Below are positions 27,814 through 38,319 of a stretch of DNA of 64,000 nt, piece by piece. Every line of letters begins with the position of its first letter. Within the stretch, counting starts at the first letter, position 1. The position numbers and the translations under genes were made by a program. The stretch is from contig NZ_FUYB01000001.1 of the NCBI RefSeq assembly GCF_900167255.1, positions 275,632 through 339,631 on the forward strand, written 5' to 3'. The stretch comes from Thiothrix eikelboomii. Its GTDB lineage: Bacteria > Pseudomonadota > Gammaproteobacteria > Thiotrichales > Thiotrichaceae. The notes under the pieces were generated by a model that saw nothing but the letters and a program-made list of their open reading frames with translations, was not told the origin of the DNA and searched no databases.

Positions 27814-28719
27814 TCACGCATACCCGTCTTCACTTTCGCCATGCTCTAGCAGCAATTGCACTAGGTCTGAGACATATTGTTTGAGGTATTTATTTTTCGC
27901 CCAAGCCACTCGTGTCGTCGAAGTTGGCAGCAAGTGCGACAAATCTCGCAGAACTAAATCATCATCATGAATATGGGAATACGCCATTTTTGCAATAATA
28001 CCCGCACCAAAACCTAAGCGTACATAACTTAAAATCACATCGGTATCCGTGGCCGCAAAAGAAACATCGAGTTGCAAACCTGCCTGCTCAAAAGTGGATT
28101 GCACTTTGGAACGCCCTGCAAAACCAAAGACATAAGTTAGGATCGGATGGCGAGCGATACGCTCCAAGGTTAACTCACCGCCTGCCAATGGATGCCCATC
28201 GGGTAAAATCAAGCCGTGACTCCAGTCATAGCAACGCTCACTGGTTAAACCCGGTGCTTTACCAATTTCCTCGGTACAAATCGCAATATCTGCCTTACCC
28301 TCATGGAGCATCCCGACTAATTGTGAAGGCGCACCTTGCAAGAGGTGAATCGAGACTGAAGGATAACGCTGGCGAAACTCCATTAAGACCTCGGGCAGAA
28401 AGTATTTGGCTTGCGTATGGGTGGTGGCAATCCGAATTTCACCACTGGTTTCCATGCGATACTCATCCGCAACGGCACGAATGTTTTCGAGGGCTTGTTC
28501 AATCGTATCAATTTGCTTCACTAAAGCACGGCAAACGGGGGTTGGCTCAACCAAGCGCTTACCTTTGCGCTCAAACAGTGGCATGCCTAACTCTTCTTCT
28601 AATAGGCCTAATTGCCGACTGACAGCTGACTGCACCACATAATGTTGCCCTGCTGCTCTAGACACATTCATGCCATTACCTAGTAGGGTTTTTAACAACC
28701 GCAGCTGAATTAACTTCAT
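27814..28719 (-). CDS. CysB-like LysR transcriptional regulator
   Basis: The ATG at 28719 is preferred (AGAGG seven bases before it); a TTG two codons upstream is less likely. The 301-residue product has an N-terminal winged helix (LRLLKTLLGNGMNVSRAAGQHYVVQSAVSRQLGLLEEELG) and a LysR effector domain. The CysB-type phrases QTQAKYFLP-like (THTQAKYFLPEVL), DIAICTEEI and CYDWSHGLILPDGHPLAG are visible. CysB proteins regulate sulfate assimilation in response to N-acetylserine. It is divergent from a 47-codon ORF and an ATP-sulfurylase-like gene, which it could control through the 123-bp spacer. That assignment is inference. Confidence 0.88.
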   Translation of the reverse strand: MKLIQLRLLKTLLGNGMNVSRAAGQHYVVQSAVSRQLGLLEEELGMPLFERKGKRLVEPTPVCRALVKQIDTIEQALENIRAVADEYRMETSGEIRIATTHTQAKYFLPEVLMEFRQRYPSVSIHLLQGAPSQLVGMLHEGKADIAICTEEIGKAPGLTSERCYDWSHGLILPDGHPLAGGELTLERIARHPILTYVFGFAGRSKVQSTFEQAGLQLDVSFAATDTDVILSYVRLGFGAGIIAKMAYSHIHDDDLVLRDLSHLLPTSTTRVAWAKNKYLKQYVSDLVQLLLEHGESEDGYA

Positions 28720-28739
28720 TGCCAACCTCTTTAATCTAA

Positions 28740-28759
28740 AAGATAGATATTCTTATCTT
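28740..28759. promoter_or_regulatory. candidate operator dyad in the divergent spacer
   Basis: AAGATA at 28740-28745 and TATCTT at 28754-28759 form a perfect 6-bp dyad with an 8-bp spacer. It lies 21 bp upstream of the LysR start and within an AT-rich stretch suited to a promoter. LysR regulators often bind such interrupted dyads (T-N11-A type) between divergent genes. The link to this regulator is a guess. Confidence 0.3.
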
Positions 28760-28842
28760 AATATATCACTTTTATGGATTAAAGATTTTTCGTAATATCA
28801 AGACCACTTAATACCCGCAATGACCACCCGAGGATGTTTGAC

Positions 28843-28986
28843 ATGAATGCTTTAGCAACTAATTTAGAGACTCAAGCTGAAGACCAGACAGCAATTGAAG
28901 TGGTCGCTCAGGCCGAAAATGATGCGAACTATCTCAATGAGCCTGAAATCAGCGTATGGACTTTTGACCCTAGCATCTGCGGCTAA
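28843..28986 (+). CDS. 47-codon ORF, possible peptide precursor
   Basis: The ATG at 28843 has a GAGG ribosome binding site ending 9 bp upstream; an in-frame ATG at 28834 is an alternative. The product is 47 residues, acidic and Ala/Glu/Asn-rich in its first about 33 residues (MNALATNLETQAEDQTAIEV). It then ends in SVWTFDPSICG with a single Cys as the penultimate residue. No signal peptide or transmembrane segment is visible. It is followed after 21 bp by the degenerate ATP-sulfurylase-like gene, whose own SD (GAGGAT) lies in that gap, so the two look co-transcribed. The leader/core-like composition invites comparison with modified peptides or sulfur carriers, but no family is recognised. Confidence 0.5.
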   Translation: MNALATNLETQAEDQTAIEVVAQAENDANYLNEPEISVWTFDPSICG

Positions 28987-29007
28987 AGAATAGATGAGGA
29001 TAGATTA

Positions 29008-29888
29008 ATGAGTAGTTTGACCAAAATCTTAAGCCATGATCAGCTTGACACCCTAGAGTTATTATTAAATGGTGCTTTTGCACCTGTGGATAGTTACTTA
29101 AATCAGGCTGATCATCTTAGTGTTTTAAATAATAAACGCTTAGCAAATGGTTGCGTTTGGCCTTTGCCCATCACCTTGAACTTAAGCCCCGCAGAAAAAT
29201 TAACCGCACAGATCACCAAACGGATTACCTTGGTGGATCACGAACAACGGGCTGTTGCTGAGCTTAAACTTGAAGAGCTGTATCGCTTACCCCTGAGTTA
29301 GCAGCTGTCAACGCTGCTAGCCCAGATACTTGGTATGCTGCGGGCCAACTTGAAGCCTTAAATAAGCGTTTACATTTAGCGTTTAACCGTAGTCGCTATA
29401 CCACTGACCGCTTGCGCAACGAATTAGCCGATAAAGGCTGGAAGAATGTAGTGGCCGTGCAAGCTAATCCAAGTTTGGATGCTGCGGATATGAAGCAAGC
29501 TTGTGAGTGGCTCAAGCAAATTTTAGAACCACAATCCCAACAAGGCGGCTTATTAATTCAATTAAATGCCAATGAGCAAGCCTCTGACTTCCATCAACAG
29601 GTGCGCGCTTTACGTGCCTCAGTGCGCTGTAGTGTCGTGCGGCAAATCAAAATGAGTCTGCTGCCGCAGATCGCTCAACAACTAAGCCCCGAAAGCTTAT
29701 TACTGTTACAAGCCTTAATCGCTCGTAATTATGGGGCAACGGGCTTTGTCGTGGGCTTACAGCACTCCCGCTCGGCTTTACGCTTTGTCTTGCAATACCG
29801 TGATGAATTAGGCATTGACCTCATTCCGGTCAAACACCGCACCGCACGTCAATTAGCTCAGACCCCACCCTTGGCTTTGGCGGCTTAA
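29008..29888 (+). pseudogene. degenerate ATP-sulfurylase-like gene with a frameshift
   Basis: Two reading frames together give one Sat-like protein. Residues from 29008 to the stop at 29299-29301 match the PUA-like N-terminal domain of ATP sulfurylase (QLDTLELLLNGAFAPVDSYL, NGCVWPLPITLNL). The match then continues one frame away from about 29292 to 29888 (WYAAGQLEALNKRL, ELADKGWKNVVAVQ, LQALIARNYGATGFVVGLQHS, DELGIDLIPV). A single-base deletion in the CCCC run at 29290-29293 would explain the shift; programmed slippage or a sequence error are alternatives. Catalytic motifs are also gone: the QxRNPxHxxH region reads QANPSLDAADMK, and GRDHAG reads GLQHSR. The protein ends about 100 residues short of usual Sat length. 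Confidence 0.7.
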
Positions 29889-29912
29889 TCCCCTATTTCC
29901 TCTCAGCGACGC

Positions 29913-29941
29913 GGCGGAATTTTATTTCCGCCCTTTTTTTT
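29913..29941 (+). terminator. rho-independent terminator after the Sat-like gene
   Basis: GGCGGAA at 29913-29919 pairs perfectly with TTCCGCC at 29926-29932 across a 6-nt loop, followed by one C and then eight T (29934-29941). It lies 25 bp after the stop at 29888 and closes the 28843-29888 transcript. A functional terminator is consistent with an operon that is still expressed. Confidence 0.85.
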
Positions 29942-30100
29942 AAATACTTCTGATAAAAAACTCTTCTAGCAAATATTTTTTAAGGATTTGCTGTTATTTT
30001 ACCCTATTGAGCTTTAAAGTAATTTATTGAACGAACTGCTCAAATCCTATTCAAATCATTCTACACTCTATAGCTAAGCTTATCTTTTTTAGGATATATA

Positions 30101-30568
30101 ATGAAAGCGTTGTTTTTCTTGAGTATTTTTGCATTGACGACCCTTGCATTTGCCTTGGAGGACAACCTGGAGAACCGTCAAGCCCAAGCCAAGCGCTATT
30201 TAGAGGCCAATCCACCCAAAGCGATGGCACAAGCCTTAGCTGATCAAACCGTCACCATGTTGCCAGAAGCTGAACGTAAGCCTTATCTAGACATGCTAAC
30301 CAAACACTTGGATGTGAAGGCGATTCATCAAGCAATGCAGACCGCTTTGATGAATCATTTCACCGCGAATGAACTCGAGGTCTTGGCTAATTTTTATAGT
30401 AATCCTGAAGCCAAAACCGCCTTAGCTAAAATGGATCCTTATATGGCTGAGGTTTTACCGGTATTACAGGCCGAAATGCTCAAAGCTCAACAAAAAGCAT
30501 TTAACGCCTCGAATAGTCGTACCCAAGTTGACGAAGTGACAAATAATAGTATTGTGAAACTTCCATAG
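30101..30568 (+). CDS. DUF2059-like secreted protein
   Basis: A 155-residue protein with a signal peptide (residues 1-19, TLAFALED). The central helix-rich segment MQTALMNHFTANELEVLANFYSNPEAKTALAKMDPYMAEVLPVLQ matches the DUF2059 pattern, where a FT-x-EL-xAL-xxFY-x-S/NPEG-like core is conserved. The family is periplasmic with no known reaction. It has its own AT-rich upstream region (29945-30100) with no neighbour in the same operon. The C-terminal 25 residues are polar and probably disordered. Confidence 0.7.
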   Translation: MKALFFLSIFALTTLAFALEDNLENRQAQAKRYLEANPPKAMAQALADQTVTMLPEAERKPYLDMLTKHLDVKAIHQAMQTALMNHFTANELEVLANFYSNPEAKTALAKMDPYMAEVLPVLQAEMLKAQQKAFNASNSRTQVDEVTNNSIVKLP

Positions 30569-30691
30569 TGTTTGCACATTTCAGCACGGTTTGATGCACA
30601 ATCACGACCTAGACTTTAGTTTAACAGCATCCATCAAGAAGTCCCACTCTTGCTACGCAATGCTGTCACCCTAGAGTAGGAGAATACCGTA

Positions 30692-31015
30692 ATGAAAAAA
30701 ATAAGCTTAACTGCAATCGCAGGCCTTGCCTTAATCATGAGTACCACCGCCTCAGCAGGCGGTGGCCATGATAGACATCATGGTGGACATGGCAGCCATC
30801 ATAGTAGTAATAATGCTTCGTTCTATATTGGCTTTGGCCCACAGGGACATGTGAGTTACGGCTTACATGTCGGTGCGCCACAGGTCTATGTGCAACCACG
30901 CCATCACTGGCGTCCAGTGCATCAACCTCGTTATAACCACCGTCCTTATCGCCCCCATCACCGCGTCATCCATCGCAGCCGTGGTTATTGCGAACTACAT
31001 CGCGGCTATCACTAA
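30692..31015 (+). CDS. small secreted His/Gly-rich protein
   Basis: A 107-residue protein with a signal peptide (residues 1-22, STTASAGG), after which His, Gly, Arg and Tyr dominate (GGGHDRHHGGHGSHH, PRHHWRPVHQPRYNHR). About a quarter of the mature residues are His. A short ordered stretch ASFYIGFGPQGHVSYGLHVGAPQVYVQP interrupts the low-complexity regions. Divalent metal binding or buffering in the periplasm is plausible from composition alone. A GAGTAGGAG ribosome binding site precedes the start. No family is named with confidence. Confidence 0.7.
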   Translation: MKKISLTAIAGLALIMSTTASAGGGHDRHHGGHGSHHSSNNASFYIGFGPQGHVSYGLHVGAPQVYVQPRHHWRPVHQPRYNHRPYRPHHRVIHRSRGYCELHRGYH

Positions 31016-31318
31016 TAAGGTGAGCTTGAAGCATCGGCCTTGAGGCATCAGCACGGTTTTATTCAATGACCTAGAGTATGAACTGTGCTGGTGCTTCAAG
31101 CGCTATTCAAACGCCGACTGATCTAAACCACTTGATCATTTTTGCCCTCACTGTTGGCACAAAACTCTTTAATCGACCTCCTCACTAGCCTGTGTATTAG
31201 ATAGCAATGGCTGCGGTAACTTGCCTCAAGTTTTGGTTCATTTATACTGCGGATTCCCTTTGGACTACCCATACATTTTAAAGAGTTATTCGTTTCAAAC
31301 AATCAAGGAGCAAATTCG
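31016..31318. other. 303-bp non-coding region with a strong hairpin
   Basis: No credible ORF is seen. It holds the hairpin at 31039-31100 (listed separately) and an AT-rich segment from about 31230 to 31290 that should contain the promoter of the cytochrome c' gene. An AAGGAG ribosome binding site lies at 31304-31309. Confidence 0.6.
31039..31100 (+). ncRNA. 20-bp stem-loop, RNA-type structure
   Basis: Bases 31039-31058 pair with 31081-31100 along 20 positions: 17 Watson-Crick and 3 G-T wobble pairs, around a 22-nt loop. The wobbles are G-U on the plus-strand RNA but would be mismatches on the other strand, so the plus-strand transcript is the stable form. There is no T-run after it, so it is not a standard terminator. 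It could be a 3'-UTR stabiliser of the His-rich gene mRNA, a processed RNA or a small RNA. Confidence 0.45.
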
Positions 31319-31783
31319 ATGAAATTAGGGAAAACAGCTTTAATAGCCGGTGCTTTTTTATCAGCTGCGATGGTGATGACCACGCTCTCAGCTGCTACCC
31401 CGCAAGAAAATGCCATTGAATATCGCCAAGCGGCTTACACCATGATCCGTAATCATTTTGGACCGATGGGGGCGATGGTTAAAGGTGAAGTTGAATTCAA
31501 TGCAGAGGCTTTTGCAAAAAATGCTCAAGCCGTCGCCACTCTCAGTCAATTCCCACTCAATGGCTTTATTGAGGGTAGCTATGAAGGCGATACGGCAGCT
31601 AAACCAGAAATCGCAGCCAAAATGGAAGATTTCAAAGCTAAAATGGAAACCTTTAAAGTTGAAGCGGCGAACCTTGCCAAAGCAGCGGAAGGTAGCAGCG
31701 ATCTTGCCGCTCTAAAGCCTCAATTTGCTAAAGTTGCAGAATCCTGTAAAGCCTGCCACGATATTTATCGCGAAAAAGACTAA
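31319..31783 (+). CDS. cytochrome c' family protein
   Basis: A 154-residue periplasmic protein with a signal peptide (residues 1-25, TLSAATP). It is a four-helix-bundle-type protein with the haem motif CKACH at residues 143-147 very close to the C-terminus, as in cytochromes c'. N-terminal phrases EYRQAAYTMIRNHFGPMGAMVKGE and FPLNGFIEGS also fit. Cytochromes c' bind NO and take part in nitrosative stress protection or electron shuttling. It stands alone, followed by a T-poor 10-bp hairpin. Confidence 0.88.
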   Translation: MKLGKTALIAGAFLSAAMVMTTLSAATPQENAIEYRQAAYTMIRNHFGPMGAMVKGEVEFNAEAFAKNAQAVATLSQFPLNGFIEGSYEGDTAAKPEIAAKMEDFKAKMETFKVEAANLAKAAEGSSDLAALKPQFAKVAESCKACHDIYREKD

Positions 31784-31796
31784 ATCCAAATCGACT

Positions 31797-31830
31797 CAGC
31801 CTGCTTGACTCATCTAAACTAAGCAGGCTG
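31797..31830 (+). terminator. hairpin after the cytochrome c' gene
   Basis: CAGCCTGCTT at 31797-31806 pairs perfectly with AAGCAGGCTG at 31821-31830 around a 14-nt loop. The 10-bp stem lies 13 bp past the stop codon. The following CTCTTATCT has only scattered T, so termination may be weak. Confidence 0.55.
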
Positions 31831-31855
31831 CTCTTATCTAGAAACTAATATATCT

Positions 31856-32668
31856 ATGAAAAAAATTGTGATCTGTGCAACACAACGATCAGGCTCAACG
31901 ATGTTGTGTAAAGAGTTAGAAGCCACCACCGTATTAGGACGACCCAAAGAAGTTTATATCAATCCAAAAGTACAAAATGCGGCTGAAGCTCAAAACTTTG
32001 TTAATCGAATTGTTAGCCAAGGCCAATCAGAAAATGGCTTATTTGCGGTTAAAATCATGCAAGATCAATGGGAAAAAGTCGATAAGGTTCATAGCTATTT
32101 AAGCCCATCTTCGCCGCCATCCCTCATGCAGTCTTTATTGTATAAACTTAGTTTTACTAAACTTATTCAGACAGATCCTAAGCTAAAACTAGATAGCTTC
32201 CATCAGTTTTATCAGGGTGCTACTTGGGTTTTTTTAAGGCGTAAAGAGCATTTATACCAAGCCATATCACGAGACATGGCCAGTCAAACTAAAGTTTGCC
32301 ATGTCGTTAATACAAATGATGAAACTAAATTACAAGGCATTGGTAAACGTGGCGCGATTGCTATGGAAAATGCCCATGATTACAATATGAAGACTCAATT
32401 TGATGCTAAACGGCTATTCAACCGTATTCAAAGCATTGTGCGCGAAGAAGCGGGTTGGGAGCGTTTTTTCAAAAAATATCAAATTAGCCCACTTGAACTT
32501 TATTATGAAGACATAGTTGGTAACAAAGATTACTTAAAAGAACTCGCTAGGCAAGTTGAAGTTAAACTCCCTGATACTATACCTGCCATTCCTTTAGTCA
32601 AAGTTGGCAACCAACTTAATGAGGAATGGGCTGAACGCTTTAAGCAAGAATATCCACAATATGCCTAG
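31856..32668 (+). CDS. Stf0-type sulfotransferase
   Basis: A 270-residue protein whose N-terminus (KIVICATQRSGSTMLCKELEATTVLGRP) is the 5'-phosphosulfate-binding loop of the Stf0 sulfotransferase family. Further family phrases are AVKIMQDQW, WVFLRRKEHLYQAIS and LYYEDIVGNKDYL. Stf0 enzymes transfer sulfate from PAPS to carbohydrates such as trehalose. The acceptor here is unknown; a surface glycan is a reasonable guess in a sheath-forming or aggregating bacterium. Its codons are visibly richer in A and T than those of neighbouring genes, and no partner gene is beside it, both compatible with acquisition by transfer. Confidence 0.82.
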   Translation: MKKIVICATQRSGSTMLCKELEATTVLGRPKEVYINPKVQNAAEAQNFVNRIVSQGQSENGLFAVKIMQDQWEKVDKVHSYLSPSSPPSLMQSLLYKLSFTKLIQTDPKLKLDSFHQFYQGATWVFLRRKEHLYQAISRDMASQTKVCHVVNTNDETKLQGIGKRGAIAMENAHDYNMKTQFDAKRLFNRIQSIVREEAGWERFFKKYQISPLELYYEDIVGNKDYLKELARQVEVKLPDTIPAIPLVKVGNQLNEEWAERFKQEYPQYA

Positions 32669-32750
32669 TATAAACACATGGAGCTAAGCGTTAATTAAAC
32701 GCCTAGCGCGTTTTAAGTGAATAGACTAGCTTAAATACTTAGCTCAATGT

Positions 32751-35448
<2,698 letters not shown>

Positions 35449-35475
35449 TAGTATCCCCTGCTACAAATAGGAGTC

Positions 35476-35519
35476 TATAAAAACAAAAAGCAGGCGTGAT
35501 AGTCCCCTACCACGCCTGC
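35476..35519 (-). terminator. terminator between dnaK and dnaJ
   Basis: GCAGGCGTG at 35490-35498 and CACGCCTGC at 35511-35519 form a perfect 9-bp G+C-rich stem with a 12-nt loop. Read on the minus strand it is followed by TTTTTGTTTTTATA. It begins about 19 bp after the dnaK stop and ends 28 bp before the dnaJ start. Some read-through or a separate dnaJ promoter is required. Confidence 0.85.
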
Positions 35520-35538
35520 ATTCGTGCGCTTAAATAGC

Positions 35539-37452
35539 TTACTTCTTGTTCACTTCTTCAAATTCAGCATCAACGATGTCATCATCGGCTGATTTAGCAC
35601 CACCGGCTTGACCCGCAGCACCCGCCTCAGCACCCGCATTCATCCCAGCCATTTTCTGCATCAACTTGCCAGAAGCTTCACCTAAAGCTTCGCTCTTACG
35701 CTCGATCACATCCTTATTATCGCCTTTTAGTGCATCACGCACTTCACGGACTAAACTTTCGATATTGGCACGATCTGCACCATCCACTTTATCGCCATAA
35801 TCACGTAAGGATTTCTCAGTCGCATGCACTAAGCCATCTGCTTGGTTGCGAGCTTCAATCAATTCACGTTGTTTACGGTCTTCTTCCGCATGAGCTTCAG
35901 CATCCTTCACCATCCGATCGACTTCAGCATCTGACAAACCAGAAGACGCTTTAATCACAATCGACTGCTGCTTGCCAGTGGCTTTATCTTTCGCCGATAC
36001 GTTCAGAATACCGTTGGCATCAATGTCGAAAGTCACTTCAATCTGTGGCATACCACGCGGGGCGGGCGGAATATCTTGCAAATCAAAACGGCCGAGTGAC
36101 TTATTATCTCGTGCCATTTGACGCTCACCTTGCACTACATGCACGGTCACAGCGGTTTGATTGTCATCGGCTGTTGAGAACACTTGATTCGCTTTAGTTG
36201 GAATCGTGGTGTTTTTCTCAATCAACTTAGTCATAACGCCACCTAGGGTTTCAATCCCCAAGGACAACGGAGTCACATCTAATAACAGAATGTCTTTCAC
36301 GCCACCACTTAAGACACCACCTTGAATCGCAGCCCCAACCGCCACGGCTTCGTCTGGATTCACATCACGACGTGGCTCTTTGCCGAAGAAGTTTTTCACC
36401 GCTTCTTGGACTTTCGGCATCCGAGTTTGACCGCCCACCAGAATCACTTCATTGATTTGTGCGGCACTCAAACCGGCGTCTTTCAGAGCAATCTTGCAAG
36501 GCTCAATCGTGCGTGTAATCAAATCGTCAACCAAAGACTCCAACTTAGCACGAGTCACTTTAATGTTCATGTGCTTTGGACCTGAGGCATCTGCGGTGAT
36601 ATAAGGCAGATTCACATCCGTCTGTTGGCTGGATGACAATTCAATTTTGGCTTTTTCTGCCGATTCTTTCAGGCGCTGCATCGCTAAAGGATCGCCTTTT
36701 AAATCAACACCAGATGACTTGCGGAACTCATCCACTAAATAGTCAATCAAGCGCATATCGAAGTCTTCACCACCGAGGAAGGTATCGCCATTGGTTGATA
36801 ATACTTCGAACTGCATTTCACCATCGACATCGGCGATTTCAATGATAGAAACGTCAAAAGTACCGCCACCTAAGTCATAGACTGCGATTTTGCTATCGCC
36901 TTTGGACTTATCCATGCCATAGGCTAAAGCTGCCGCCGTTGGCTCGTTAATAATCCGCTTGACTTCTAAGCCCGCAATCCGACCGGCATCTTTAGTCGCT
37001 TGACGTTGGGAGTCATTAAAATAAGCCGGCACGGTAATAACGGCTTCAGTGACGGGTTCACCTAAATAATCTTCGGCAGTTTTTTTCATTTTCATCAGCA
37101 CCCGTGCAGAAATTTCTGGGGGTGCCATTTTTTTACCACGAACTTCAACCCAAGCATCGCCATTGTCAGCTGCGACAATTTTGTAGGGGACTAATTTAAT
37201 ATCTTTTTGCACAGCGTCTTCTTGGAAACGCCGACCGATCAAACGTTTGACTGCATATAAAGTATTTTCAGGATTAGTCACCGCTTGACGCTTGGCCGTT
37301 TGACCGACTAATACCTCTTCATCCATAAAAGCAACCACTGACGGAGTGGTACGATCACCCTCAGAGTTCTCAATCACCCGTGGCTTATCGCCTTCCATGA
37401 CCGCCACACATGAGTTGGTAGTACCTAAGTCAATACCAATGATTTTTCCCAT
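35539..37452 (-). CDS. dnaK: chaperone DnaK (Hsp70)
   Basis: A 637-residue Hsp70. The N-terminus [16 protein letters not shown], the phosphate loop [14 protein letters not shown] and [11 protein letters not shown] mark the ATPase domain (about 1-385). The [15 protein letters not shown] linker ([10 protein letters not shown]) and substrate-binding domain follow. It ends in [13 protein letters not shown], the usual EEV-like tail. It refolds proteins with DnaJ and GrpE in the cytoplasm. A consensus-like sigma-32 promoter lies 62-89 bp upstream. Confidence 0.98.
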   Translation of the reverse strand: MGKIIGIDLGTTNSCVAVMEGDKPRVIENSEGDRTTPSVVAFMDEEVLVGQTAKRQAVTNPENTLYAVKRLIGRRFQEDAVQKDIKLVPYKIVAADNGDAWVEVRGKKMAPPEISARVLMKMKKTAEDYLGEPVTEAVITVPAYFNDSQRQATKDAGRIAGLEVKRIINEPTAAALAYGMDKSKGDSKIAVYDLGGGTFDVSIIEIADVDGEMQFEVLSTNGDTFLGGEDFDMRLIDYLVDEFRKSSGVDLKGDPLAMQRLKESAEKAKIELSSSQQTDVNLPYITADASGPKHMNIKVTRAKLESLVDDLITRTIEPCKIALKDAGLSAAQINEVILVGGQTRMPKVQEAVKNFFGKEPRRDVNPDEAVAVGAAIQGGVLSGGVKDILLLDVTPLSLGIETLGGVMTKLIEKNTTIPTKANQVFSTADDNQTAVTVHVVQGERQMARDNKSLGRFDLQDIPPAPRGMPQIEVTFDIDANGILNVSAKDKATGKQQSIVIKASSGLSDAEVDRMVKDAEAHAEEDRKQRELIEARNQADGLVHATEKSLRDYGDKVDGADRANIESLVREVRDALKGDNKDVIERKSEALGEASGKLMQKMAGMNAGAEAGAAGQAGGAKSADDDIVDAEFEEVNKK

Positions 37453-37513
37453 AACTTTGCTTCTCCAGAAATCTTTTTAACTACGGCAACTTAAAGTCGC
37501 TAACTGCATCCTT

Positions 37514-37541
37514 AGATAGGGGCTGTTTATGGCTTTTCAAG
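37514..37541 (-). promoter_or_regulatory. sigma-32 (RpoH) promoter of dnaK
   Basis: On the minus strand CTTGAAA (-35, 37535-37541), a 12-nt spacer, then CCCCTATCT (-10, 37514-37522). This is close to the heat-shock consensus CTTGAAA ... CCCCATnT. It gives dnaK its own heat-inducible start in addition to read-through from grpE. Confidence 0.8.
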
Positions 37542-37572
37542 GCTAAAAACCCCAGAAAAAATGCTTTTTTAA

Positions 37573-38163
37573 CTATTTCTTGCTAACCATCACCATCGCA
37601 GGGCGAATGGTCCGACCATTTAAGGTATAGCCCTTCTGCATCACTAAAGAGACGGTATTATTCTCATAGTCTGGGTGTGGCTGCATACCTACCGCTTGAT
37701 GTAACTCAGGATTGAAGACTTGCCCTAGTGGATTAACCGCCTCCATTTTGAACTTTTCCATCACCGCCTCAAACTGCTTTAAAGTCAGCTCCATGCCTTG
37801 GCGCAAACTATTGGCATCACCCTGTGCTTGTAAGCCCATTTCTAAGCTGTCTGCCACTGGTAGCAAGGCTTCAGCGAAGCGCTGCACTGCAAACTTATGC
37901 GCATCTTCGACTTGTTTTTCGTAACGCCGCCGCTGATTGTCAGCTTCTGCTTGCCCTCGTAAATACATTTCCCAATTTTCATTGGCTTTAGCTTGAGCAG
38001 CGGCTAACTCTTGTTGCAGTTTAGCCAGCTCAGCTTGTACAGTGGCTAAATTATCAGAGCTAGGCATCTCTGCCTTGGTTGTCTCTTTAGCCGCCTCAGT
38101 TTGAGAGGGCTGAGTCTTCGACTCTAGGGTTTGATCTTGCTTATTCTGTTCTGCTGGGTTCAT
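37573..38163 (-). CDS. grpE: nucleotide exchange factor GrpE
   Basis: The ATG at 38163 has GGAG about 8 bp upstream; an in-frame ATG eight codons earlier is less likely. The 196-residue product has a polar Gln/Glu/Thr-rich N-terminus, a long coiled coil (QAELAKLQQELAAAQAKANENWEMYLRGQAEADNQRRRYEK) and the GrpE beta-domain ending with MQKGYTLNGRTIRPAMVMVSK. It releases ADP from DnaK. It is the first gene of the heat-shock unit. Confidence 0.96.
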   Translation of the reverse strand: MNPAEQNKQDQTLESKTQPSQTEAAKETTKAEMPSSDNLATVQAELAKLQQELAAAQAKANENWEMYLRGQAEADNQRRRYEKQVEDAHKFAVQRFAEALLPVADSLEMGLQAQGDANSLRQGMELTLKQFEAVMEKFKMEAVNPLGQVFNPELHQAVGMQPHPDYENNTVSLVMQKGYTLNGRTIRPAMVMVSKK

Positions 38164-38225
38164 TTTCGATCTCCAAAATCTTGTCACGCTGCTACACGCT
38201 CCATGTACTGAATCGCCTGAAAGAA

Positions 38226-38253
38226 ATAAGGGTTAATTTGTTAAATTCAAGGC
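38226..38253 (-). promoter_or_regulatory. sigma-32 (RpoH) promoter of grpE
   Basis: On the minus strand CTTGAAT (-35, 38247-38253), a 12-nt spacer, then CCCTTATTT (-10, 38226-38234). Spacing is identical to the dnaK promoter. It lies 63-90 bp upstream of the chosen grpE start. Confidence 0.7.
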
Positions 38254-38319
38254 CAGCAGATAAAAAGCGGCTACAAAAACTGTCTTTTTGTGATTATTTT
38301 TCTTCGAGAGACCTGCCTG

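Noticed and set aside
32681-32745. GAGCTAAG and CTTAGCTC arms between the sulfotransferase and cytochrome b genes
   Set aside because: The 8-bp arms are about 50 bp apart with no U-tract; chance or weak terminator, not supported enough.
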